Assembly (NCBI GenBank): GCA_039208045.1
Contig: JBCCRH010000042.1
Span: forward strand, 1 to 21,598
Direction: 5' to 3'
Source of the DNA: JBCCRH01 sp039208045
Lineage (GTDB): Bacteria > Bacteroidota > Bacteroidia > Chitinophagales > Saprospiraceae
Length of the DNA: 21,598 bases
Shown: positions 1 to 7,169 of the stretch, piece after piece
How the letters are laid out: the number at the start of each line of letters is the position of its first letter
Numbering within the stretch: the stretch's first letter is position 1
The notes under the pieces: model-generated
What the model saw: only the letters and a program-made list of their open reading frames with translations
Database searches by the model: none
Told to the model about the DNA's origin: nothing
Made by a program: the position numbers and the translations under genes

Positions 1-1352
1 AAAACCGAAAGTTAGAAAATCCAAATATTACAGTTAATGTAAATGGCCTTCCCGCTGGTGGCGAGGCGATATTGATCGGCTTTTTTGCAGATCAACGCTT
101 CAAGGCAGACTCCACTATGGTGGGAGCAAATGGGCAGATGTCGTTCCAACGAGCAGAGCCTTACAATCCAGGATTTTACTTTTTGCTAATGCCTAATAAC
201 AGCGCTGTTCAAATGCTAATTGATGCCGATCAGAGCTTCACGATGACTACTCAGCTCAACGATTTAGTAGGGTCGATGGAGGTTGATGGGAGCTTGGACA
301 ATGAGCTATTGTATAGCAACCTAAAGTTTGAAGCACAGCTACAGCCTCAGTTTCAGCAAATTGGGCAGCAGTTGCAGTCCTTAGCAGAGGGTACGCCAGA
401 ATATCAGCAAGTAAAGCAACAGCAAGAAGCCCTACTCGCCCAGCGAAAAGCGCATTTAGACGGATTTTTCAACGATCATCCTAATGCCTTTTTTACCAAA
501 TTCAAATTTGCTGGGCAAAACCCCGAAGTGCGAGATATTCGCCTGCCAAATGGCGAGCTGGATAATGCAGCTCAAGTCTACTCCTACCGCACCGAAATGT
601 GGGATAATGTAGATTTTAGCGATAAGCGCCTCCTCTACACCCCTGTGATTGCCAACAAGCTAGAAAAATATATCAAAGAGCTGACCTCTCAGAATCCAGA
701 CTCCATTAATGCTTCAGCTACGTTCCTAGCAGATAAAGCGCTAAACTACCCAGAGTATTATAAGTTTTTTGTCAACTATGTCGTGCTCAATTATGAGCCT
801 ACTAAGACGACCCTGATGGATCCGGAGGCAGTATACACCTACATGATCCAAAAGTACTTCACCTACGACCGTGCTTTCTGGTCTGACTCTACGGAAGTGT
901 ATGCCTTACAGCTACGGGCTAATGAAATGGCAGGGAGTATCATTGGTAAAAAGGCACCAAATGTAGAGGCGGTTGATGTAAATGGCCAGATGCGCTCTAT
1001 CGATGAAATTAAAGCGCCTTACATTGTGGTGTATATGTATAATCCGACCTGTGAGCACTGTATGGAGCAGACCCCTAAGTTGGTAAGCTTCTATCAGGAG
1101 TGGAAAAATAAAGGTGTGGAAGTATTTGGCATTGCTATCGATACGGATGATAAAGAATGGAAGGATTATGTTCGCAAAACGGGCATGACTTGGCCGAGCG
1201 TCTACGACCCTACCAACCGAGCCATCTATGGGAAGTACTACGTAGATATTACACCAGAGATTTACGTGATCAACCCTGAACGCAAAATCATCGCTAAGAA
1301 CCTGAAGGTAAGTCAGATCGGCGAGGTCATCATGCGTGATCAAGAAGGATAA
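1..1352 (+). CDS. TlpA-like thioredoxin-fold protein with DUF4369/DUF5106-type N-terminal region (5' partial)
   Basis: Probably a periplasmic, membrane-anchored thiol-disulfide protein of the Bacteroidota TlpA group. The frame is open from base 3 with no stop, and about 23 residues before the first possible in-frame start (TTG at 72) read like the beginning of a DUF4369 beta domain (ITVNVNGLPAGGEAILIGFF). The gene therefore begins outside the window, and its signal peptide or lipobox cannot be seen. The middle, helical and Gln-rich, resembles DUF5106. The last ~140 residues are a thioredoxin domain with the active site C-E-H-C inside NPTCEHCMEQTP, followed by a VEVFGIAID strand and the cis-proline in DITPEIYVI. 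The exact redox partner is unknown. It ends 3 bases before the dihydroorotase-like gene, so the two are probably co-transcribed. The fold is certain; naming the N-terminal domains is from family resemblance. Confidence 0.85.
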   Translation, partial: NRKLENPNITVNVNGLPAGGEAILIGFFADQRFKADSTMVGANGQMSFQRAEPYNPGFYFLLMPNNSAVQMLIDADQSFTMTTQLNDLVGSMEVDGSLDNELLYSNLKFEAQLQPQFQQIGQQLQSLAEGTPEYQQVKQQQEALLAQRKAHLDGFFNDHPNAFFTKFKFAGQNPEVRDIRLPNGELDNAAQVYSYRTEMWDNVDFSDKRLLYTPVIANKLEKYIKELTSQNPDSINASATFLADKALNYPEYYKFFVNYVVLNYEPTKTTLMDPEAVYTYMIQKYFTYDRAFWSDSTEVYALQLRANEMAGSIIGKKAPNVEAVDVNGQMRSIDEIKAPYIVVYMYNPTCEHCMEQTPKLVSFYQEWKNKGVEVFGIAIDTDDKEWKDYVRKTGMTWPSVYDPTNRAIYGKYYVDITPEIYVINPERKIIAKNLKVSQIGEVIMRDQEG

Positions 1353-1355
1353 CAT

Positions 1356-2624
1356 ATGGACATTCTGCTTAAAAATGTGATGATCATTGATGTGGCTTTC
1401 GCCAAGGAGGCGACTCCGCAAGATATTCTCATTAAGAATGGTCGCATAGAGCAGATTGGTAAGGGACTCGTTGCCGTGGCGGGCATCCCCCAAAAAGACG
1501 TAAAAGGAGCTTGTGCATCCATTGGATGGATGGATGTGGGCGTACAAACGGGAGACCCTGGTTTTGAGCATCGCGAAGACCACCAAAGTGTAGCCAAAGC
1601 AGCCGCAGCGGGTGGTTTTACAGCTATAGGCTGCCAGCCCAATAATTTTCCGGTAACGGATCACAAAACGGCCGTACACTACATCACGCGCAATACTGCG
1701 CACGAGCTAGTAGATTTCTTCCCCATCGGTGCTATCACCAAGGATTGTAAAGGCACTGAAATCACAGAGATGATCGATATGCATCATGCTGGTGCTATCG
1801 CTTTTTCAGATGGGGAGCACCCCGTTCAGCATGCTGGGGTGATGATGCGGGCTCTACAATATGTAAAGTCCTTCGATGGAATAGTGATCAACTTGCCGAT
1901 TGACCAAACGCTGAGTCACCACGGGCAAATGCACGAGGGGATGATGAGTACGTCTTTAGGCATGCGTGGTATTCCTGCTTTAGCAGAGACGCTAGCGGTG
2001 CAACGCGACATCGATTTGCTGGAATACTGTGATTCTAAGCTGCATTTTGCAGCGGTCTCTAGTGCAAAATCCATCGAACTTATTCGTGCTGCTAAAGCAA
2101 ACGGCCTGGCGCTGACGGCTGCTGTACCTGCTATCAACCTAGCTTTTACAGACGAGCAACTGCTTGATTTTGATACCCATTACAAAGTAATGCCTCCACT
2201 GCGCAGCCAAGCCGATCAAGAGGCATTAATTGCTGCTTTAGCGGATGGAACAATTGATCTAGTAAGCTCGATGCATCATCCACAAGACGAAGAGGCCAAA
2301 AAATTAGAGTTTCCCTATGCTAATTTTGGAGCACTGGGTTTGCAGACGGCGTTCGCTGTGGTCAACACTACACTTAATTGGGAGCCTGCCCAATTGGTAA
2401 AAACACTTGCCATCCGGCCTCGTCAAATTTTTAAGCTTCCCATTCCCGAACTGGCAGTTGGAGCGCCTGCTAATCTCACCCTGTTCGATCCGTCTACGGA
2501 CTGGCAATTTACTCCCGCCTCCAATCATTCCAAATCAGCGAACTCTCCATTTTTTGGGTACCCCCTAAAAGGAAAAGTACTTGGCGTAATCAACAATAAC
2601 CAAGCCTATTTCGCAGAAGAATGA
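1356..2624 (+). CDS. Dihydroorotase-family protein, probably non-catalytic
   Basis: A 422-residue amidohydrolase of the class I dihydroorotase family (third step of pyrimidine synthesis: carbamoyl-aspartate to dihydroorotate). Full-length family features are present: an N-terminal beta segment (DILLKNVMIID), the GFTAIGCQPN segment (83-96), FSDGEHPV (150-157), GIPALAE (205-211), and a C-terminal beta part (PELAVGAPANLTLFDP). The catalytic signature is gone. The family's D-x-H-x-H-x-R-x-P-G reads D60-V-G62-V-Q64-T-G66-D-P-G, losing both metal-binding histidines and the substrate arginine. The family's S-D-H-x-P reads S305-M306-H-H-P, losing the catalytic aspartate. Inactive dihydroorotase paralogues are known to serve as structural partners of aspartate transcarbamoylase (for example PyrC' of Pseudomonas). 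A similar scaffold role here is inference. ATG at 1356 is 3 bases after the previous stop, suggesting translational coupling. Confidence 0.85.
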   Translation: MDILLKNVMIIDVAFAKEATPQDILIKNGRIEQIGKGLVAVAGIPQKDVKGACASIGWMDVGVQTGDPGFEHREDHQSVAKAAAAGGFTAIGCQPNNFPVTDHKTAVHYITRNTAHELVDFFPIGAITKDCKGTEITEMIDMHHAGAIAFSDGEHPVQHAGVMMRALQYVKSFDGIVINLPIDQTLSHHGQMHEGMMSTSLGMRGIPALAETLAVQRDIDLLEYCDSKLHFAAVSSAKSIELIRAAKANGLALTAAVPAINLAFTDEQLLDFDTHYKVMPPLRSQADQEALIAALADGTIDLVSSMHHPQDEEAKKLEFPYANFGALGLQTAFAVVNTTLNWEPAQLVKTLAIRPRQIFKLPIPELAVGAPANLTLFDPSTDWQFTPASNHSKSANSPFFGYPLKGKVLGVINNNQAYFAEE

Positions 2625-2674
2625 TAGTATTACTTCCATCTGAGTTTTCTTGGTTTCTGTCTAAAAAGCTTGGT

Positions 2675-2705
2675 TTTGTAACGTTTTCTTAACACTTTAC
2701 ACCTG
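2675..2705 (+). promoter_or_regulatory. Candidate Bacteroidota-type promoter
   Basis: TTTG at 2675-2678 is followed, after 19 bases, by TACACCTG at 2698-2705, a 6 of 8 match to the TAnnTTTG -7 box. The spacing is right for the -33/-7 Bacteroidota promoter. The start codon of the first DUF4199 gene lies 35 bases downstream, in the 115-base gap after the dihydroorotase-like gene. The rest of that gap is AT-rich with no clear terminator hairpin. Confidence 0.3.
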
Positions 2706-2739
2706 TTAATGCCGATTTTTCCAACTTTAAATTTAAACT

Positions 2740-3312
2740 ATGAGTACATTAGATCATCCAAATTCGGGAGTTGATCCTTCTACAGTTTCTTTTTGGCCGA
2801 CTGCCATACGCTATGGCGTAATAGGGGGCTTGATTATGGTCGTTTATGGCTTAGTAGGTAATATCACTGGAATTAGTAAACCTTCTAGTGGGTTTGGCCT
2901 AGTTATTGCTAACTTGTTCATTACCATTGGATTATATGTTTCTATTTTGGTAGTAGCTATCAGAGGTCATCGCGATGGTGATTTGGGTGGCTACATTTCC
3001 TTTGGCCGTGCCTTTATAGTAGGGCTAGTGGCAGCTGTTATCATGGGTATCCTTAGCGCCATTTTCCAATATGTGTACATCACGATGATTGAGCCAGATT
3101 TTGCCGCTACTATGGTAGCAGAAATGGAGCAAATGTATCTAGACATGGGATTGGATGAAGCACAAGTAGATGAAGCAATGAAACAAGTGGAAGGAAACTT
3201 TACAGCTACTGCCATGTTCACCAGCGGACTGCTATACTCTGTAGGTTTTGGTGCTTTTATCTCTTTAATCGTTGCTGCGATCATGAAGAAAAACCCACCA
3301 GAAGTAGCATAA
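2740..3312 (+). CDS. DUF4199 family membrane protein (first of two)
   Basis: A 190-residue inner-membrane protein of unknown function in the DUF4199 family, which is found mainly in Bacteroidota. Four hydrophobic helices are visible, at about residues 22-42, 52-74, 90-116 and 158-182. A soluble, acidic, Met-rich stretch (120-152) lies between helices 3 and 4. The family-like segment ISFGRAFIVGL leads into helix 3, followed by YVYITMIEPDF. ATG at 2740 is the first start in frame after the gap. A second DUF4199 gene follows directly, and glycosyltransferase genes come after that, so a link with envelope polysaccharide or lipid-linked sugar handling is possible, but only from position. Confidence 0.8.
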   Translation: MSTLDHPNSGVDPSTVSFWPTAIRYGVIGGLIMVVYGLVGNITGISKPSSGFGLVIANLFITIGLYVSILVVAIRGHRDGDLGGYISFGRAFIVGLVAAVIMGILSAIFQYVYITMIEPDFAATMVAEMEQMYLDMGLDEAQVDEAMKQVEGNFTATAMFTSGLLYSVGFGAFISLIVAAIMKKNPPEVA

Positions 3313-3319
3313 CATAGCG

Positions 3320-3327
3320 TATCTTTG
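3320..3327 (+). promoter_or_regulatory. TAnnTTTG -7 promoter box
   Basis: TATCTTTG is a perfect match to the Bacteroidota -7 consensus TAnnTTTG. It lies 7 bases after the stop codon of the first DUF4199 gene and 15 bases before the ATG at 3343. No good TTTG box is seen about 19 bases upstream, so this may be a weak internal promoter. It also argues against the alternative TTG start at 3325, which lies inside the box. Confidence 0.45.
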
Positions 3328-3342
3328 CCGGAAATTTATCAT

Positions 3343-3888
3343 ATGTATCAAAATTCCGGTATCCGATATGGAATAATAGCAGGAATAGCTGTAATCGCTT
3401 ATTTCCTGCTATTTTATGTTATTGACCGCCCCTTGATGCTACATGTGGGAGTCAGTTGGAGTAGCTTACTTGTTTATGGCACATTTATGGTGTTAGCGTG
3501 CCAGCAACTTGCCAAACGCCAGCCAGCAGCTGATCTTAAAGCCTACCTTAAGCCTGCCTTTACCGTTTTCGTTATTGCTAATGCCGCTTACTATCTTTTC
3601 TATTACTTACTGTTCAATGCGATCGACCCATCAATGGTGGAGGTGCAGCGGGGATTGCTGGAGGCTACACTGGAACGATACGACAGTAGCCTAGGCGATG
3701 CTGTAAAAAAACAGCTCAGTGAACAAATCCAGTCGGATAATTTTGGCGTTTCTTTTCAGGATGCTTTTTTCGGCTTTGCATGGAGTCTGATCGGAGGGTT
3801 TGTACTAGCATTGGGCGTAGCCTTCTATTTCGATCGAAGAAAATCCGTAAATTTGCCGATCCCAAACAATGGGGAACCAAAACTATAA
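3343..3888 (+). CDS. DUF4199 family membrane protein (second of two)
   Basis: A 181-residue membrane protein, again with the DUF4199 plan: hydrophobic helices at about residues 7-27, 36-56, 66-95 and 142-165, and a soluble loop (96-141) between helices 3 and 4. The segment LFNAIDPSMVEVQRG occupies the place of YITMIEPDFAATMV in the preceding protein, so the two are divergent paralogues from a tandem duplication. A longer reading would start at TTG 3325, but that codon overlaps a promoter-like box, and ATG 3343 (MYQNSGIRYG) puts the first helix right at the N-terminus as expected. The C-terminus is short and basic (YFDRRKS). Its function is unknown. The next gene starts 11 bases downstream. 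Confidence 0.75.
   Translation: MYQNSGIRYGIIAGIAVIAYFLLFYVIDRPLMLHVGVSWSSLLVYGTFMVLACQQLAKRQPAADLKAYLKPAFTVFVIANAAYYLFYYLLFNAIDPSMVEVQRGLLEATLERYDSSLGDAVKKQLSEQIQSDNFGVSFQDAFFGFAWSLIGGFVLALGVAFYFDRRKSVNLPIPNNGEPKL
3848..3855 (+). promoter_or_regulatory. TAnnTTTG-like -7 box before the GT2 gene
   Basis: TAAATTTG fits the Bacteroidota -7 consensus exactly and lies 44 bases before the ATG at 3900, inside the end of the preceding coding region. No convincing -33 TTTG is present at the usual distance, and an 8-base match within coding DNA can arise by chance. Confidence 0.25.
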
Positions 3889-3899
3889 ACGTTAATCGA

Positions 3900-4841
3900 A
3901 TGGATTTATCGGTAGTCATACCCTTATTGAATGAAGAAGAATCCCTTCCAGAGTTGGAGGCTTGGATTCGCCGGGTAGTAGAAGCAGAGGGGTATACGTA
4001 CGAAATAATAATGGTGGATGATGGGAGTAAGGATCGCTCATGGGCAGTAATAGAGGGATTGGTTGCACAGAATCCGAATGTAAAGGGCATCAAATTTCAG
4101 CGAAATTATGGAAAATCGCCCGCACTCAATACCGCTTTCCAAGCTGCGCAGGGAGAGGTAGTAATTACGATGGATGCTGACTTGCAAGATAGCCCCGATG
4201 AAATTCCCGGCCTCATGAAAATGATTCGAGAAGACGGCTACGATATGGTCTCTGGCTGGAAGAAAAAGCGCTACGATCCCATATTGACGAAGAATTTGCC
4301 CAGCAAATTCTTTAACTGGACGGCTCGCCGAATGACAGGCATTATGCTACACGATTTTAACTGTGGCCTAAAGGCTTATAAAAAATCAGTCGTCAAAAGC
4401 ATTGAAGTGTATGGCGATATGCACCGCTATATCCCAGTATTGGCCAAATTTGCGGGCTTCAAAAATATTGGGGAGAAAGTGGTGCAGCACCAAGAGCGTA
4501 AATATGGCGTCACTAAGTTTGGTATCGAACGCTTCATCCGCGGACCGCTGGATTTGATGTCTGTTATTTTTATCTCCCGTTTTGGGAAGCGTCCTATGCA
4601 CTTTTTTGGTACTTGGGGCCTCTTTTTCTTCATGTTGGGCTTTATTATTTTAACTTATCTAAGCATTGCCAAAGTGATCTATGAGGAGTACGGCATTGCC
4701 GATCGGCCACTTTTTTACTTTGGTATTTTGACCTTGATTATTGGTACTCAACTGTTTGTCACGGGCTTTTTGGCAGAGCTAGTCTCGCGCAACGCCCCTG
4801 ATCGTAACAATTATTTGGTGGAGAAGCGTATTGGAAATTAA
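3900..4841 (+). CDS. GT2 family glycosyltransferase, polyprenyl-phosphate sugar transferase type
   Basis: A 313-residue inverting glycosyltransferase, probably moving a sugar from a nucleotide donor to polyprenyl phosphate at the inner face of the cytoplasmic membrane (DPM1/GtrB-like plan). The GT-A catalytic domain covers residues 1-225: LSVVIPLLNEEESLPELE (3-20), IIMVDDGSKDRS (36-47), GKSPALNTAFQAA (71-83) and the metal-binding D-x-D in TMDADLQDSPDE (90-101). The later segment DFNCGLKAYKK (152-162) and the basic ERKYGVTKFG (199-208) match the acceptor-side part of the family. Two membrane helices follow at about 235-258 and 270-296. The start is ATG 3900. A longer open frame back to 3780 overlaps the previous gene by more than 100 bases and adds residues that resemble no glycosyltransferase. 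The exact sugar cannot be read from the sequence. Confidence 0.85.
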   Translation: MDLSVVIPLLNEEESLPELEAWIRRVVEAEGYTYEIIMVDDGSKDRSWAVIEGLVAQNPNVKGIKFQRNYGKSPALNTAFQAAQGEVVITMDADLQDSPDEIPGLMKMIREDGYDMVSGWKKKRYDPILTKNLPSKFFNWTARRMTGIMLHDFNCGLKAYKKSVVKSIEVYGDMHRYIPVLAKFAGFKNIGEKVVQHQERKYGVTKFGIERFIRGPLDLMSVIFISRFGKRPMHFFGTWGLFFFMLGFIILTYLSIAKVIYEEYGIADRPLFYFGILTLIIGTQLFVTGFLAELVSRNAPDRNNYLVEKRIGN

Positions 4842-4843
4842 CT

Positions 4844-5995
4844 ATGCAGAAAATTGTGATTCTTTCCCCTGCCCACCCTTTGCGTGGCGGTATTGCTTCT
4901 TCTTCCCAACGGCTGGCTCGTGCCTTGCAAGAGGCGGGCTATGAAGTCACTATATTCAGCTTTAAGCTTCAGTATCCTAGTCTGCTATTTCCAGGAAAAA
5001 CCCAATATACTGACGATCCAGCACCTAAGGATTTATCGATAGATACCCAAATCAATTCCATCAATCCGTTGAACTGGCTACGTGTGGGTTTACGCTTACG
5101 CAAAATGCGACCCGATCTCGTGATTGCCCGCTATTGGATACCGTTCATGGGGCCGTGTATGGGCACTATTTTGCGCTTGGCGCGAATGAATGGGCACACC
5201 AAAACGATTAGCTTAGCCGATAATATTATTCCACACGAAAAGCGTATTGGTGATCGACAATTTACCCAATACTTCACCGGTGGAGTGGATGGTTTTTTGG
5301 TAATGTCCAAAGCAGTAGGCGCTGATGTCCGGCAATTTAGCAAAAGCAAACCCATCGAATGCAGCCCGCATCCAATCTACGATAATTACGGCGCTCCATT
5401 GGAGCGAAGTGAGGCACTTCAACATTTGGGCTTAGACCCAAGCTACCAATACTTGCTCTTTTTTGGATTTATTCGTGAATATAAAGGCCTCGATCTGCTG
5501 CTCAACGCCATGGCGGATGAACGCTTGCGCGAAAAGAAGCTAAAACTTATTGTAGCAGGGGAGTACTACGGTAATCGCGAGTATTATGAGCAGATCATTG
5601 CGGAGCAGAAGATTGAAGATCAGCTCATTATGCGTACCGAGTTTATTGCGCATGAAGCGGTACGATATTATTTTAGCGGAGCCGATTTGATTGTGCAGCC
5701 CTACAAATCTGCAACGCAGAGTGGTATTTCCCAGCTTGCTTACTATTTTGGGAAGCCTATGGTGGTGACACATGTGGGTGGATTGCCAGAGATTGTACTG
5801 CACGAGCAAACGGGCTATGTAGTGCCTGTGGATGCACCTGCCATTGCCGATGCGATAGTAGACTACTTTGAAGCAGGTCGCTCGGCGCGCATGGTACAGG
5901 CGGTGGCCGAGCGGAAGCATCTATTTTCTTGGGAAAATATGGTGCAAGCTATTCTAAAACTGGCACAACGGACCAAGAAGACAAACAAAAAATAA
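4844..5995 (+). CDS. GT4 family glycosyltransferase
   Basis: A 383-residue retaining glycosyltransferase of GT-B fold. The N-terminal Rossmann half opens with IVILSPAHPLRGGIASSSQR, the usual acceptor-side glycine-rich loop. The C-terminal half carries the donor-binding segment LLFFGFIREYKGLDLLL (204-220, with Arg211 and Lys214 positioned for the nucleotide phosphates). It also has SATQSGISQLAYYFGKPMVV (289-308) and VGGLPEIV (311-318). In the classical GT4 E-x7-E motif the first glutamate appears replaced by Gln or Ser, a variation I recall from Bacteroidota relatives, so activity is still likely. No membrane helix or signal peptide is seen, hence cytoplasmic or membrane-peripheral. ATG lies 2 bases after the GT2 stop, so the two are one operon and probably act on the same glycan. 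Substrates are unknown. Confidence 0.85.
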   Translation: MQKIVILSPAHPLRGGIASSSQRLARALQEAGYEVTIFSFKLQYPSLLFPGKTQYTDDPAPKDLSIDTQINSINPLNWLRVGLRLRKMRPDLVIARYWIPFMGPCMGTILRLARMNGHTKTISLADNIIPHEKRIGDRQFTQYFTGGVDGFLVMSKAVGADVRQFSKSKPIECSPHPIYDNYGAPLERSEALQHLGLDPSYQYLLFFGFIREYKGLDLLLNAMADERLREKKLKLIVAGEYYGNREYYEQIIAEQKIEDQLIMRTEFIAHEAVRYYFSGADLIVQPYKSATQSGISQLAYYFGKPMVVTHVGGLPEIVLHEQTGYVVPVDAPAIADAIVDYFEAGRSARMVQAVAERKHLFSWENMVQAILKLAQRTKKTNKK

Positions 5996-6024
5996 GAATT
6001 CTTTTACTTTGTAAAGTAATTACT

Positions 6025-6609
6025 ATGCGTTCCAAGATTCAATCAGTCATTGAAAATAGCATTGCCATCAAGCAATCGATCCTTAAAGATGAACTATTAC
6101 TCGACCAAGTAGAGTCCATCATTCAAGCCTGTGTAGGGTGCTTTCGCGAAAAAGGAAAGGTACTCTTTTGTGGGAATGGCGGTAGTGCTGCTGATGCCCA
6201 GCATTTAGCAGGGGAGTTTTCGGGTCGGTTTTATATTGATCGGGAGCCACTTTTTGCAGAAGCACTACATGTTAATACGTCGTTCTTGACGGCTGTTGCC
6301 AATGACTACAGCTTCGATGAGGTATATGCGCGGATGGTGCGCGGGATGGGGCAAGTTGGCGATCTGCTTTTCGCCATGTCTACCTCTGGCAATTCCCCAA
6401 ATGTGCTTCGTGCTGCGGAAGATGCTAAAAATCGTGGGATGAAGGTAATTGCCATGACTGGTGCGAGCGGTGGCAAACTTAAAGAGCAGTGCGATTGGCT
6501 CCTCAATATCCCTTCTTCTGATACCCCCCGCATCCAAGAATGCCACATGCTATTGGGGCATATTATCTGTGAAGAAGTAGAGCGTCGCGTTTTCAAACCG
6601 GCGCTATGA
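6025..6609 (+). CDS. gmhA: Sedoheptulose-7-phosphate isomerase
   Basis: A 194-residue SIS-domain isomerase converting D-sedoheptulose 7-phosphate to D-glycero-D-manno-heptose 7-phosphate, the first step of ADP-/GDP-heptose supply for surface glycans. The phosphosugar loop is CGNGGSAADAQHLAGEFSGR (49-68), with His60 and Glu64 corresponding to the catalytic/zinc region of E. coli GmhA (His61, Glu65). STSGNSPNVLRAAEDAK (119-135) is the second phosphate-binding segment. Gln171 and His179 in IQECHMLLGHIICEEVE match E. coli Gln172 and His180. Length is normal for the family. ATG 6025 was chosen because it gives the family N-terminus. An open frame reaching back to 5929 would overlap the GT4 gene and add non-family residues. 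The stop overlaps the gmhB start by 4 bases. Confidence 0.92.
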   Translation: MRSKIQSVIENSIAIKQSILKDELLLDQVESIIQACVGCFREKGKVLFCGNGGSAADAQHLAGEFSGRFYIDREPLFAEALHVNTSFLTAVANDYSFDEVYARMVRGMGQVGDLLFAMSTSGNSPNVLRAAEDAKNRGMKVIAMTGASGGKLKEQCDWLLNIPSSDTPRIQECHMLLGHIICEEVERRVFKPAL

Positions 6610-7169
6610 TTCCCTTAGATCAGAGCTGGACACTCTTTCTAGACCGCGATGGCGTGATCAACCGGCGCTTGCCAGGGGCGTATGTTCAACAGTGGGAGGA
6701 GTTTGAGTTTTATGCTGGTAATCTGGAAGCCTTGGCGCAACTGAGTAAATGGTTTGCTACCATTATTGTGGTAACCAATCAACAAGGCATAGGAAAAGGC
6801 ATGATGTCGGCAGCAGACTTGGAGCAGGTGCATGAACGTATGCGTGCTTCGATTGAAGCAGCGGGTGGGCGTATCGATGCTATTTACTATTGCCCAGATT
6901 TGAAAACCAAAGCTGATCACTGTCGCAAGCCCCGCCCAGCCCTAGCCTTGCAAGCCCAAGCTGATTTTCCTCAGATTCATTTTGAGCGTTCTATTATGGT
7001 AGGAGACTCCCTGTCGGATCTTCAGTTTGGCCATCGCTTAGGCATGAAAACGGTATGGATTACTACCAAACTAGAAGAATTGGAACAGATTGAGATGGCC
7101 ATAAAGACAGGGGAGATAACCGTAGATTTCAAAGCAGCATCTTTAGCTGCGTGGACACAGAACTTATAA
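6606..7169 (+). CDS. gmhB: D-glycero-manno-heptose-1,7-bisphosphate 7-phosphatase, HAD family
   Basis: A 187-residue HAD phosphatase that would remove the 7-phosphate from heptose 1,7-bisphosphate. HAD motifs are complete: LFLDRDGVIN with nucleophile Asp13 and acid/base Asp15, VVTNQQGIGKG (55-65), Lys108 in CRKPRPAL, and MVGDSLSDLQFG with Asp134 and Asp138. The usual zinc loop of GmhB (C-x-H ... C-x-C before RKP) is only half present: Cys96 and Cys106 remain, while Asp98 and Asp104 sit at the other two ligand positions. His105 is nearby and the loop is short. ATGA overlap with gmhA indicates coupled translation and supports this heptose assignment over histidinol phosphatase. Its stop overlaps by 6 bases the end of the convergent Smr gene, whose stop codon directly abuts it. 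Confidence 0.88.
   Translation: MIPLDQSWTLFLDRDGVINRRLPGAYVQQWEEFEFYAGNLEALAQLSKWFATIIVVTNQQGIGKGMMSAADLEQVHERMRASIEAAGGRIDAIYYCPDLKTKADHCRKPRPALALQAQADFPQIHFERSIMVGDSLSDLQFGHRLGMKTVWITTKLEELEQIEMAIKTGEITVDFKAASLAAWTQNL

Noticed and set aside
72..74. TTG 72 as the true start of the first gene
   Set aside because: The frame continues upstream to the edge without a stop, and the upstream residues fit the domain.
912..1703. A 263-codon open frame on the minus strand across the thioredoxin-protein/dihydroorotase junction
   Set aside because: It lies wholly opposite two well-supported genes, has low-complexity, His/Arg-rich translation and no recognisable domain.
3780..3899. ATG 3780 as the start of the GT2 gene
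   Set aside because: It would overlap the preceding gene by over 100 bases, and the added residues do not resemble a glycosyltransferase N-terminus; ATG 3900 starts directly at the LSVVIPLLNE strand.
6002..6017. TTTAC-TTT-GTAAA palindrome and TACTTTG considered as a promoter/operator of gmhA
   Set aside because: The box is one base short of TAnnTTTG, there is no -33 element, and the palindrome is only 5 bp in AT-rich DNA.
5929..6024. An upstream in-frame start for gmhA at 5929
   Set aside because: It would overlap the GT4 gene, and the 32 extra residues are not part of the family; ATG 6025 gives the normal length.
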